Shown in pieces: positions 51,565 through 59,191 of a DNA stretch of 64,000 nucleotides. The notes under the pieces were generated by a model. That model ran no database searches. It saw only the letters and a program-made list of their open reading frames with translations, and had not been told where the DNA came from. Each line of letters opens with the position of its first letter. Within the stretch, counting starts at the first letter, position 1. Source of the DNA: JAMXLG01 sp963765935 (GTDB taxonomy: Bacteria > Vulcanimicrobiota > Vulcanimicrobiia > Vulcanimicrobiales > Vulcanimicrobiaceae); contig CAVXXX010000001.1 of NCBI GenBank assembly GCA_963765935.1, positions 682,001-746,000 of the forward strand, written 5' to 3'. Both the position numbers and the translations under genes were made by a program.

Positions 51565-53226
51565 CTACATTCCGGTATACACGGGGCCTTCGCCGCCCTG
51601 CGGCGGCACCCACGTAATGATCTGATATGGGTCGGCGATATCGCACGTCTTACAGTGCACGCAGTTCGTGAAGTTGATCTGCAACCGCCCCTCGATCTTG
51701 CCTTCGCCGTTCTTCTCAAAGAGCGGTTCGTAGACCGCTGCCGGACAGAAGTACGCGCACGGGTTTCCGTATTCGACGGTGCAACGGTCCCGGCAGACGT
51801 TCGTGTCGGCGACCTTCAGATGGCACGGCTGATCTTCTTCGTGCATCGTGCCGGAGTTATACACGTCCGTGAGTTTGTCGAACGTGAGCACGCTGTCGAC
51901 CTTGGCGCGCGAGGTCTCTTTCGGTTTGTATCCGGCTTTTTGCATCTGCTCGTAGCCCGGCTTTTGCGAGAGCTTGTCGATGATTCCGAATGCCCGGCCG
52001 CCGGTGAAAGTGGCCAGTCCGGCATTAAAAACACCCGCCCACATACCGTGCTCGAACCCTTGGTGGAAGTTGCGCGCACTGCGCATCTCGGTGTACGCCC
52101 ACGAATTACGGAAACGTTCTTCGTACGCGGATAACGTCTTCGCGTCGTAATTGCCGGCTTGCAGTGCGTCCCATGCGGTTTCGGCGGCCATCATGCCGGA
52201 TTTCATCGCGAGGTGAACGCCCTTCAACCGCATGCCGTTGAGGAAACCCGCGGAGTCACCGGTGATCATCAAGCCATCGGCGTACGGGCGAATCATCGCG
52301 AAGAATCCACCTTCGGGAATCGCCTTTGCGCCGTAGCGAATCATCTTTCCACCGTCGAGCAACGAGCGAATTTCGGGATGCTCTTTCATCCGCTGTAATT
52401 CATTGTGCGGATCGGTCGTCGGATTTTTATAGTCGAGACCCGTCACGTGACCGATATCAATGATGCGGTCTTTCATGCCGTAGATAAAACCGCCGCCGAA
52501 TGTTTCCGGCGGAAGCGGATATCCGAGCGTATGAATGACCGTGCCCGCCGGGAAGCGGTCGTCGGGAACTTGCCACAGTTCTTTTACCCCGGCGGCGTAA
52601 ACCATCGGTTCTTTCCCCCCATCGAGATCCAGTCGGGGAATCGCCTGCTTTGCGAGCGTTCCGCGCGGACCCTCACCGAGAATCACGATCTTTGCGAGCA
52701 AATCCGCGCCAGGTTCGTAGTTCGATTTCGGATTGCCGTTATGGTCGACACCTTTGTCGCCGGTGCGTACGCCGATGACCCGGTCACCGTCCCACAACAA
52801 CTCCTGCCCGGGGAATTCACCGAACACTTGAATGCCGAAGTCCTCTGCTTGCGCTGCCATCCACTTCGTCAGGCGCTGCAAGGACGAGACGTACTTGCCG
52901 TGATTGTTGAGCGGCGGCGGCGTAAACGGTGCCTTGATCTTGCCGCCCTTGGTGAGAAACCACATCTCATCGCGACCGACGGGCGCTTCGATCGGTGCAC
53001 CCTTTTCGAGCCAATCGGGCATCAGTTCGTTGATTGCGCGCGGATCGAGGACGAGCCCGGAGAGACCGTGATTTCCGATCTCGGCCGCCTTTTCGATGAC
53101 GAGAATTTCAAGCTCGCGGCCTGCCGTTTTTGCAAGCTGGCCAAGCCGAATCGCACCGGCGAGACTCGCCGGGCCGGCGCCTACGAAAAGGACGTCGACT
53201 TCAAGTTGATCGCGCTGCGCTGCCAT
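51565..53226 (-). CDS. Electron transfer flavoprotein-ubiquinone oxidoreductase
   Basis: A 553-residue ETF-QO. An N-terminal FAD site (VDVLFVGAGPASLAGAIRLG), the LSGLVLDPRAINELMP segment, GDSAGFLNGMRLKGVHLAMKSG, and a C-terminal 4Fe-4S ferredoxin part with Cys in CVHCKTCDIADPYQIITWVPPQGGEGP. It passes electrons from ETF to the quinone pool. Adjacent ETF alpha/beta genes are not in the window. Its downstream coupling to thiO, with no gap, is unusual for an ETF-QO. The reverse-strand start at 53226 leaves about 100 bp to the Pho-box-like site. Confidence 0.95.
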   Translation of the reverse strand: MAAQRDQLEVDVLFVGAGPASLAGAIRLGQLAKTAGRELEILVIEKAAEIGNHGLSGLVLDPRAINELMPDWLEKGAPIEAPVGRDEMWFLTKGGKIKAPFTPPPLNNHGKYVSSLQRLTKWMAAQAEDFGIQVFGEFPGQELLWDGDRVIGVRTGDKGVDHNGNPKSNYEPGADLLAKIVILGEGPRGTLAKQAIPRLDLDGGKEPMVYAAGVKELWQVPDDRFPAGTVIHTLGYPLPPETFGGGFIYGMKDRIIDIGHVTGLDYKNPTTDPHNELQRMKEHPEIRSLLDGGKMIRYGAKAIPEGGFFAMIRPYADGLMITGDSAGFLNGMRLKGVHLAMKSGMMAAETAWDALQAGNYDAKTLSAYEERFRNSWAYTEMRSARNFHQGFEHGMWAGVFNAGLATFTGGRAFGIIDKLSQKPGYEQMQKAGYKPKETSRAKVDSVLTFDKLTDVYNSGTMHEEDQPCHLKVADTNVCRDRCTVEYGNPCAYFCPAAVYEPLFEKNGEGKIEGRLQINFTNCVHCKTCDIADPYQIITWVPPQGGEGPVYTGM

Positions 53227-53279
53227 GGCGCACCAATTCGAGCTACGCCAAAATCTATCATTTCATAGAAGTCTGAGAA

Positions 53280-53314
53280 TCGAAAGCTTGCTGAAAGGTT
53301 CTTCCGCGTAGAGT
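53280..53314 (+). promoter_or_regulatory. Pho-box-like direct repeat promoter, site 1
   Basis: TCGAAAG (53280-53286) and CTGAAAG (53291-53297) repeat at 11-bp period with a 4-bp spacer. Eleven bp later is TAGAGT (53309-53314), a -10-like hexamer upstream of the PepSY gene. Spacing is identical to the sites at 62988-63022 and 63050-63084. PhoB boxes have the same 7+4+7 layout. No PhoB gene is in the window, so the regulator identity is inference. Confidence 0.7.
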
Positions 53315-53340
53315 TAGCTGCAGTAGTGGAGGCAGTGGCG

Positions 53341-54453
53341 ATGATCGAGCGCAGTCGTCGCGGGACGACATGGTTGCACCGGTACGGCGGCCTGATTCTC
53401 GGCGCGCTCGTGATGTATTTGGCGTTCACCGGCGCGGCGATCGTGTTCCGGCCGCAGCTCGACGCGCTGCTCTATCCCAAGCTCCTCGTAACGACGCCTT
53501 GCCAACAATCAGCCTCGGTCGACACCATAGTCGCTTCGGCTCGCACTTTTCATCCGCATGCAAAGCCGACGTACATCTACGTTTATGGAGGCGTGTCGTC
53601 GTCGACGATGGTGCGCTTTTCCGACGCAGATCAGGTGTATCTCAATCCGTGCACCGCGAAGGTGTTAGGAGATCAGCAACGGTACGGCGGCGTGTTCGGC
53701 GCCATGGAAGGACTTCACAAGTTCAAGTTTGCCGGTGAAACGATCGGCATGGCGATCATCGGTTCGGTTGCATTGGTTCTCGCCGCCGTGCTGATTGCCG
53801 GCGGCATTTTCCTGTGGTGGCCAAGGCGCAAACACAATTGGCGTCTGAATCACCGCCTCCAAGGGCGAGCGCGAGCGCTCAACCTCCACATGACCTTCGG
53901 CGTCTATGCGAGCGCGATCGTTTTCATCGTCGCGGTTACCGCGGTACCGCTTTCGCTCGGTATTGCAAGAACGATCATGATGCAGCTGACGCATTCGAGC
54001 GACATGACCGACGAAGCACCGCTTCCCGCGTTTGCTATGCCGGCAAAAAGCAGCGGCCGAACGATTCCGATCGAACGAGCGTGGAGCGCGGTACGCGCCG
54101 TGGAGCCGGAAGCGTACCAGTGGGCGTCGATTCATCTGCCCCGCGGAAAGCAGCCGATTGCAATCGACATCGTCCCCGCGAACGCGCCGCATGGTGAGGC
54201 GCGCGATGCATATTACATCGATGCGACAACCGGGCGCATCGTACTCTCACGGCCGTACGCGTCCATCGATCTAGGATCGAAGCTCTACTATTGGGCGCTC
54301 GCTTTACACACTGGACGCGCGGGCGGCTCCGTCGTCCGATGGCTACTCTTTTTCGGAATGATGGCAGTTCTCGTTGTCGGTTATGCCGGCATCGAAAGTT
54401 TCGTCCGGTTGAAGCTTCGCCGACGCTCTCTCCCTAGAAAGGCAACAACGTGA
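53341..54453 (+). CDS. PepSY-associated transmembrane protein
   Basis: About 370 residues. It has four to five membrane helices (first LHRYGGLILGALVMYLAFTG, second about residues 133-160 ending FLWWPRR, third FGVYASAIVFIVAVTAV, last LLFFGMMAVLVVGYAGIESF) and PepSY-like extracytoplasmic sequence, with conserved His in LHRYGG, EGLHKFKF, LNLHMTFG and ALHTGRAGG. These matches fit the PepSY_TM family, whose members sit near TonB receptors and have been linked to reductive release of metal from siderophores. I start at ATG 53341 because GGAGG (53328-53332) is 8 nt upstream. It is first in a tandem operon of five genes under the Pho-box-like promoter. Confidence 0.87.
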   Translation: MIERSRRGTTWLHRYGGLILGALVMYLAFTGAAIVFRPQLDALLYPKLLVTTPCQQSASVDTIVASARTFHPHAKPTYIYVYGGVSSSTMVRFSDADQVYLNPCTAKVLGDQQRYGGVFGAMEGLHKFKFAGETIGMAIIGSVALVLAAVLIAGGIFLWWPRRKHNWRLNHRLQGRARALNLHMTFGVYASAIVFIVAVTAVPLSLGIARTIMMQLTHSSDMTDEAPLPAFAMPAKSSGRTIPIERAWSAVRAVEPEAYQWASIHLPRGKQPIAIDIVPANAPHGEARDAYYIDATTGRIVLSRPYASIDLGSKLYYWALALHTGRAGGSVVRWLLFFGMMAVLVVGYAGIESFVRLKLRRRSLPRKATT

Positions 54454-55631
54454 AAGGACTTACCGGCATCGGCCTTCTGGCAGCTGCGGCGCTCTCGATC
54501 GCGCCGCTCGTCGCACATTCGCAGTCCACCGAAGGACTCGATATGCAATCGGCGCGCGACACGATGCAAACCAAACGCGGTCACTCCGTCGCATACGCGC
54601 AGACGTGGGATTTGAGCGGGATTCCGAGCTACGTGCCGCATGCGAAAGTGAACGGAACGATTCGTTTGTGGGGTAGCGACTACATCACCTTTGGATACCT
54701 TGCGCAATACTGGCAGGAAGCGTTTCAAAAAGTCCAGCCGAACGCGAAGTTCGATTGGCAAATGAAGACGACGCTCGCTGCAGTGCCCTCGCTAGCGCTT
54801 GGCGTAAGCGACATCGGAATCGGGCGCAAAGTAACCTTCTCGGAACTCGAATTGTTCGAGCGGTATACGAATCACGACCCGGTTGAACTCTCGATCGCGA
54901 CCGGCTCGTACAACGTTCCCGGATGGAACCCGGGCTTCGGCATCGTCGTCAACAAAGCCAATCCGATTTCGCGCATCACGATGCAGCAGCTCGACGGCGT
55001 CTTTGGCGCGGAGCGCAGCGGCGGCTGGGAAGGCACGAGTTGGCGTCCGCAATGGTCACGCACCGCCGCCCAAAATATTCGCACGTGGGGACAGCTCGGA
55101 CTGGCCGGCGCGTGGACAAACAAACCAATCCACGTCTACGGCCTCAATCTGCGCTACCATCAAGCGACCGAGATGTCCGATTGGATTCTCAAGGGCAGCG
55201 ATAAATGGAACGAGCACTTGCGCATCTACGCAAATTACGTTTCGAAGAGTGGATCGCTCGAACGCGGTCTCGATGAAGACCTCTCGAGGGATCCCTACGG
55301 CATCGCCTATATCGCGGCGCCCACCGTAAACCTCGGCGCGAAGGGCGCGCCGCCGGCGTTGAAGATTCTCGATCTCGCGGCTCAACCGGGCGGCCCGTAC
55401 GTTCCGTACACACTCGAAACGCTTCACGATCGCACGTATCCGCTCTTCGATCAGATCTATGCGTATGCAGACCAGGGCGGCGGACGGATCGATCCCAATG
55501 TGCTCGAGTTCTTGCGCTTCATCGTAAGCCGCGAGGGTCAGGAAGCGGTGATGCGCGACGGCAAGTACCTTCCGCTGACAGCCGATGTCGCAAAAGCGCA
55601 GCTCGCAAAGCTCGACGCACTGCAAAAGTGA
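54450..55631 (+). CDS. PstS-like periplasmic binding protein, copy 1
   Basis: A 393-residue PBP_like_2 protein with a signal peptide (MKGLTGIGLLAAAALSIAPLVAHSQS). The start is LWGSDYITFGYLAQYWQEAF, the middle has GIGRKVTF, the hinge reads RTWGQLGLAGAWTNKPIHVYG, and the end is SREGQEAVMRDGKYLPL, as in phosphate-binding PstS. The SGT loop that binds phosphate is replaced by LRYHQATEMSD. It overlaps the PepSY stop by 4 bp. It pairs with copy 4, which has the same GS-x-Y-x-T and RYxxATE motifs. No permease genes are present. Confidence 0.85.
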   Translation: MKGLTGIGLLAAAALSIAPLVAHSQSTEGLDMQSARDTMQTKRGHSVAYAQTWDLSGIPSYVPHAKVNGTIRLWGSDYITFGYLAQYWQEAFQKVQPNAKFDWQMKTTLAAVPSLALGVSDIGIGRKVTFSELELFERYTNHDPVELSIATGSYNVPGWNPGFGIVVNKANPISRITMQQLDGVFGAERSGGWEGTSWRPQWSRTAAQNIRTWGQLGLAGAWTNKPIHVYGLNLRYHQATEMSDWILKGSDKWNEHLRIYANYVSKSGSLERGLDEDLSRDPYGIAYIAAPTVNLGAKGAPPALKILDLAAQPGGPYVPYTLETLHDRTYPLFDQIYAYADQGGGRIDPNVLEFLRFIVSREGQEAVMRDGKYLPLTADVAKAQLAKLDALQK

Positions 55632-56683
55632 TTCCGTCGCTCATGCTTGCCGCAATGCTCGGCGGCACCTGGCAACAGCTTGCGCCCTACCATCAACAGC
55701 AAAATGTGAGCGGCACCATTCGAAACTACGGTTTCGGTCTAGGTGGTTTGCTCGCAAAATGGGAGCGCGCTTTCGAACGCTTCCAACCGGACGTGCATTT
55801 CCGCGATACCTTGCCGACCAGCGATGCGGCGATGCCGGCGCTGATCACGGGCGTATCGGACCTCGGGCCCGACGGTGGTGAAGCAAGCCTTACCGAGAAT
55901 TTAGCGTTCTACGAAACGTATGGATACAACGTCACCGGTATCACCGTGGCGTCGGGCGCATATGACGTCGAAGGACGTTCGAACGGGATCATCCTCTACG
56001 TCAATGCGGCCAATCCCATCACGCAGCTTTCCCTCGAGCAACTTGACGGAATTTTCGGGACACGGAGAACCGGTGCGCTCGACGGGTTCAAGTGGATGAT
56101 CTCCGAGGGGCTACAACCACAAAGCGAGATTCGCACGTGGGGCCAACTCGGATTGACCGGTTCGTGGGCCGCACGTCCGATTCAAACGTACGGTCATGCG
56201 CCTTCGGGCACGACACGATTCTTTCAATCACGTGTCATGCACGGTAGTGACAAGTGGAATCCAAATTATCGTGAGTACGTCGAGACCGGCAGCAAGATGA
56301 TCGGCAGCGACGATCCCCGTCAACTCGGCGGACTCAAACACATGCTCGCGGACGAACTTGCACACGACAAGTACGGCATTGCTTGGACCGTTGAACCGCA
56401 AGCACGCGGCATCGCCGGTATCAAGGCGATTTCACTTTCGAGAGGTGTGGGATACCCCTACATTTCTCCCACGCTTGCGAGTTTCGAAGACCGCAGCTAT
56501 CCGCTCGTGCGCAACATCTACATTTTTTTGAATCGCCGTCCGAACACGCCGGTCGATCCAAAGCTCAAAGCGTTTCTCGCCTTCATTCTGAGCCGCGACG
56601 GACAAGCGGTCGTCGCGGAGGACGGAAACTACCTTCCGCTTCCGGCGCACTTTGCTCGCCAACAACTTGCCATATTGGAGTAG
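55628..56683 (+). CDS. PstS-like periplasmic binding protein, copy 2
   Basis: A 351-residue PBP_like_2 protein, starting at GTG 55628 and overlapping copy 1 by 4 bp (GTGA). It has a short signal-like N-terminus (MIPSLMLAAMLGGTW). The conserved hinge is RTWGQLGLTGSWAARPIQTYG, followed by APSGTTRFF, the only copy retaining an SGTT-type phosphate loop. The end is SRDGQAVVAEDGNYLPL. It lacks the long N-terminal extension of copies 1 and 4. It probably binds phosphate or a related oxyanion. Confidence 0.83.
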   Translation: MIPSLMLAAMLGGTWQQLAPYHQQQNVSGTIRNYGFGLGGLLAKWERAFERFQPDVHFRDTLPTSDAAMPALITGVSDLGPDGGEASLTENLAFYETYGYNVTGITVASGAYDVEGRSNGIILYVNAANPITQLSLEQLDGIFGTRRTGALDGFKWMISEGLQPQSEIRTWGQLGLTGSWAARPIQTYGHAPSGTTRFFQSRVMHGSDKWNPNYREYVETGSKMIGSDDPRQLGGLKHMLADELAHDKYGIAWTVEPQARGIAGIKAISLSRGVGYPYISPTLASFEDRSYPLVRNIYIFLNRRPNTPVDPKLKAFLAFILSRDGQAVVAEDGNYLPLPAHFARQQLAILE

Positions 56684-56688
56684 AGAGA

Positions 56689-57831
56689 TTGAGACTAGCT
56701 ACGTTCCTCGCCTTCGTCCTTGCACTGTGCGGTATAGCGGGCGCGCAGACGACTGCACCAAACCTCAGTGATCTTCCGTCGTATAAAAAAGAGTACAACA
56801 TTGTCGGCGGCCTTCGCATCGCCGGAAGCGACCTCAAAGGGAACATGGAACTGCTGATGCAAGCGTTTCAAAAATACCAGCCGCAAATGATGGCGTCCGG
56901 CAACTTCATGACGAGTAGCGAAGGTGCGCTCGGCATGATGTATTCCGGCGTCTCCGATGTCGCACCGATGGGTGACGACGCGAAGATCACCGATCAGATG
57001 CCGTTCTTCAACTCCTTCGGCTACACGCCAACGGAGATTTCGATCGCGACCGGCGGCTACGATCAACGTGGGACGCTCTTCGCGTGGGCGATCGTTGTCA
57101 ATAAAGACAATCCGGTTGCAAAGTTGTCGATGGGCCAGTTGGATCGCATCTTCGGTGCGGAACGCAACGGCGCTTGGAGCGTCGGCGATAATCCGCAACA
57201 CGATATTCTCTTTACCGCGAAGTACGCGCGGGCGGCGAGCAGCGACATCCGCAAGTGGGGCCAACTCGGGCTGACCGGTGGATGGGCGAACAAAGAGATC
57301 CAAACGTACGGCTACGCTGCTCCGGGATTCGCGACGAACTTCGAGCGGCTGGTGATGCACTGGTCCGATAAATGGAATCCGAACTACCAGCAATTCGTCG
57401 AGAATAAAGAAGCAACGAGCGACGCGTACGGGCGGCGGGTGTCGGCGGATCGCATGATGGAAGCGGTGTCGAACGACAAATACGCGATTGCCTGGACGGG
57501 ACTCATGCACGTGAATGGAACGTGCGTCAATCCCGACGGATCGAAGTGCGCGGCGTATCCGAACGTCAAAGTGCTTGCGATTTCCCACGGTGTCGATGAT
57601 GCGGCGGTCGCGCTGACGCCGGAGAACGTTGCGAACCGCAGTTACCCGCTGACGCGTGATGCGTATGTGTACGTCAATAAGGCACCGGGCCATTCGCTCA
57701 ATCCGCGCGTTCGTGAGTTTCTGCGCTTCGTGTTGAGCCGTGAAGGTCAAGAAGTTATTGCCAAAGCCGGGATCTACTCACCGCTTCCCGCCTCGTATGT
57801 TCGCGAACAATTGGAGAAACTCGATCGATGA
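56689..57831 (+). CDS. PstS-like periplasmic binding protein, copy 3
   Basis: A 380-residue PBP_like_2 protein starting at TTG 56689, with signal peptide MRLATFLAFVLALCGIAGAQT. RIAGSDLKGNMELLMQAF, VAPMGDDAKIT, and the hinge RKWGQLGLTGGWANKEIQTYG are family landmarks. The ligand loop reads AAPGFATNFER, not SGTT. Two Cys near residue 280 (CVNPDGSKC) could form a disulfide. The end is SREGQEVIAKAGIYSPL. It overlaps the start of copy 4 by 4 bp. Its specificity may differ from copy 2. Confidence 0.82.
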   Translation: MRLATFLAFVLALCGIAGAQTTAPNLSDLPSYKKEYNIVGGLRIAGSDLKGNMELLMQAFQKYQPQMMASGNFMTSSEGALGMMYSGVSDVAPMGDDAKITDQMPFFNSFGYTPTEISIATGGYDQRGTLFAWAIVVNKDNPVAKLSMGQLDRIFGAERNGAWSVGDNPQHDILFTAKYARAASSDIRKWGQLGLTGGWANKEIQTYGYAAPGFATNFERLVMHWSDKWNPNYQQFVENKEATSDAYGRRVSADRMMEAVSNDKYAIAWTGLMHVNGTCVNPDGSKCAAYPNVKVLAISHGVDDAAVALTPENVANRSYPLTRDAYVYVNKAPGHSLNPRVREFLRFVLSREGQEVIAKAGIYSPLPASYVREQLEKLDR

Positions 57832-59036
57832 AACGTTCCGCCTTTAACGCACTCTCCGCCTCGCTCGCGTTCGGTGCGCTTTCAGCCCCGGCACGCGCGC
57901 TCGCACAGGAAGAAGGAGGCGGCAGCGGCGTTCAATCCGCGCACGACCTCAAACAATCCCTGCAAGCACAAGCCGAACGCGCGCGAATCATCCGTGCGCG
58001 CGGACAAAGGCCGCACTATACCAACAAGTTCGACTTGAGCGCGCTGCCGGCGTATAAGCCGGAGAAGCTCTACACGGGCTGGTTGCGGATTCATGGAAGC
58101 AACTATCTTACCGAGGGTGTGTTGGCCGACTATTGGGAGGCGGGGTTCGCGAAATATCAGCCCGGCATTCGGCTTTCATTTTATACACCGACTTCCGCGG
58201 CAGCGTTCGCAGCACTTTATTATGACGAAGCCGATCTCATCATGGATCACGGCGCGCTCTTCTACGATTTGCTCGCGTATCAACGGATCATGGACGGGAA
58301 TCCGGTTCGCGTCTCCGCCGCAACCGGGTCGTACGATGTGCCCGGATGGCAAAACTCGTTGACGATCATCGGCAACGAAAGGCTTCCGCTCAAAGGCGTC
58401 ACGCTCAAGCAAATCGACGGCATCTTCGGCGCCGAGCGTAACGGCGGCTGGAGCGGCACGAATTTCCGTCCCGAATGGGCGCGCGGTCCTGAAGAAAACA
58501 TTCGCACGTGGGATCAGTTGGGGCTTGGCGGCGAGTACGCGGGCAAACACATCAATCCATACGGTTTCTCGATCCGCTATGCGACCGCGACAGAATTCAG
58601 CGATCGTTTTTTGAGCGGGAGCGACAAATGGAACGAGCACATCGAAGGCTTCGCCAATCTCGTGACGCCTGAGGGCAAATTGTATCTAGAACAAGACCAG
58701 ATGACCGACAAACTCGCGAAAGACCCCTTCGGCATCGGATACAATCGCTTCCGCGGTGATAAACCGGGCGTCAAACGCCTGCCGGTCGCTGCAACCGAAG
58801 GCGGACCGTACGTCGAGCACACGATCGAGAACGTACAGAACCGCAGTTATCCGCTCTATAGCGAAGTGTTCTTCTTCGCGAACGCCAAGCCCGAGAAGGA
58901 CAACGGCATGGTTCGCGAGTTTCTGCGCTATGTCCTCAGCCAAGAGGGTCAGCTGGAAGTTCAACGCGACGGTAAATATCTGCCGCTAACCGCAGAAGTC
59001 GTCAACCGCGAATCGAACAATCTCGAACAACTGTGA
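57828..59036 (+). CDS. PstS-like periplasmic binding protein, copy 4
   Basis: A 402-residue PBP_like_2 protein with signal peptide MKRSAFNALSASLAFGALSAPARALAQ. It is closest to copy 1: WLRIHGSNYLTEGVLADYWEAGF, ERNGGWSGTNFRPEW, RTWDQLGLGGEYAGKHINPYG, SIRYATATEFSDRFLSGSDKWNEH. The end is SQEGQLEVQRDGKYLPL. The phosphate SGT loop is absent. It ends 49 bp before a bidirectional terminator. With copy 1 it probably arose by duplication. Confidence 0.83.
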   Translation: MKRSAFNALSASLAFGALSAPARALAQEEGGGSGVQSAHDLKQSLQAQAERARIIRARGQRPHYTNKFDLSALPAYKPEKLYTGWLRIHGSNYLTEGVLADYWEAGFAKYQPGIRLSFYTPTSAAAFAALYYDEADLIMDHGALFYDLLAYQRIMDGNPVRVSAATGSYDVPGWQNSLTIIGNERLPLKGVTLKQIDGIFGAERNGGWSGTNFRPEWARGPEENIRTWDQLGLGGEYAGKHINPYGFSIRYATATEFSDRFLSGSDKWNEHIEGFANLVTPEGKLYLEQDQMTDKLAKDPFGIGYNRFRGDKPGVKRLPVAATEGGPYVEHTIENVQNRSYPLYSEVFFFANAKPEKDNGMVREFLRYVLSQEGQLEVQRDGKYLPLTAEVVNRESNNLEQL

Positions 59037-59041
59037 CCCGT

Positions 59042-59163
59042 CCCCGTGTGTCATCCTGAGCTTGTCGAAGGATCGTGACAAGCGAAAAACCCGCCGAGGA
59101 CATATCCGGCGGGCTTTTGATTTGAGGAGACTTCCTTCGACAGGCTCAGGATGACACACGGGG
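59042..59163. repeat. 30-bp inverted repeat around a bidirectional terminator
   Basis: Arms 59042-59071 and 59134-59163 are near-perfect inverted copies containing the dispersed core (GAGCTTGTCGAAGG, and CCTTCGACAGGCTC). They lie between two convergent operons. Such cores occur widely in GC-rich bacteria. One further copy is at 8875-8892. Confidence 0.8.
59085..59118. terminator. Bidirectional rho-independent terminator
   Basis: AAAAACCCGCCG (59085-59096), loop of 10 nt, CGGCGGGCTTTT (59107-59118). Stem of 7 G-C-rich pairs with A-run and T-run on either side. It serves both the PstS-like operon and the convergent TonB receptor operon. Confidence 0.92.
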
Positions 59164-59191
59164 CGCGGTTGCCACCGTAAACGCGAGCGAG

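Noticed and set aside
53227..53340. TPP riboswitch near the thiazole genes
   Set aside because: No THI-box (CTGAGA with the distal conserved segment) could be seen; the CTGAGA at 53273 stands alone.
56695..57750. Reverse ORF of 351 residues opposite PstS-like copy 3
   Set aside because: Antisense shadow; no recognisable motif, while the forward frame has a signal peptide and family motifs.
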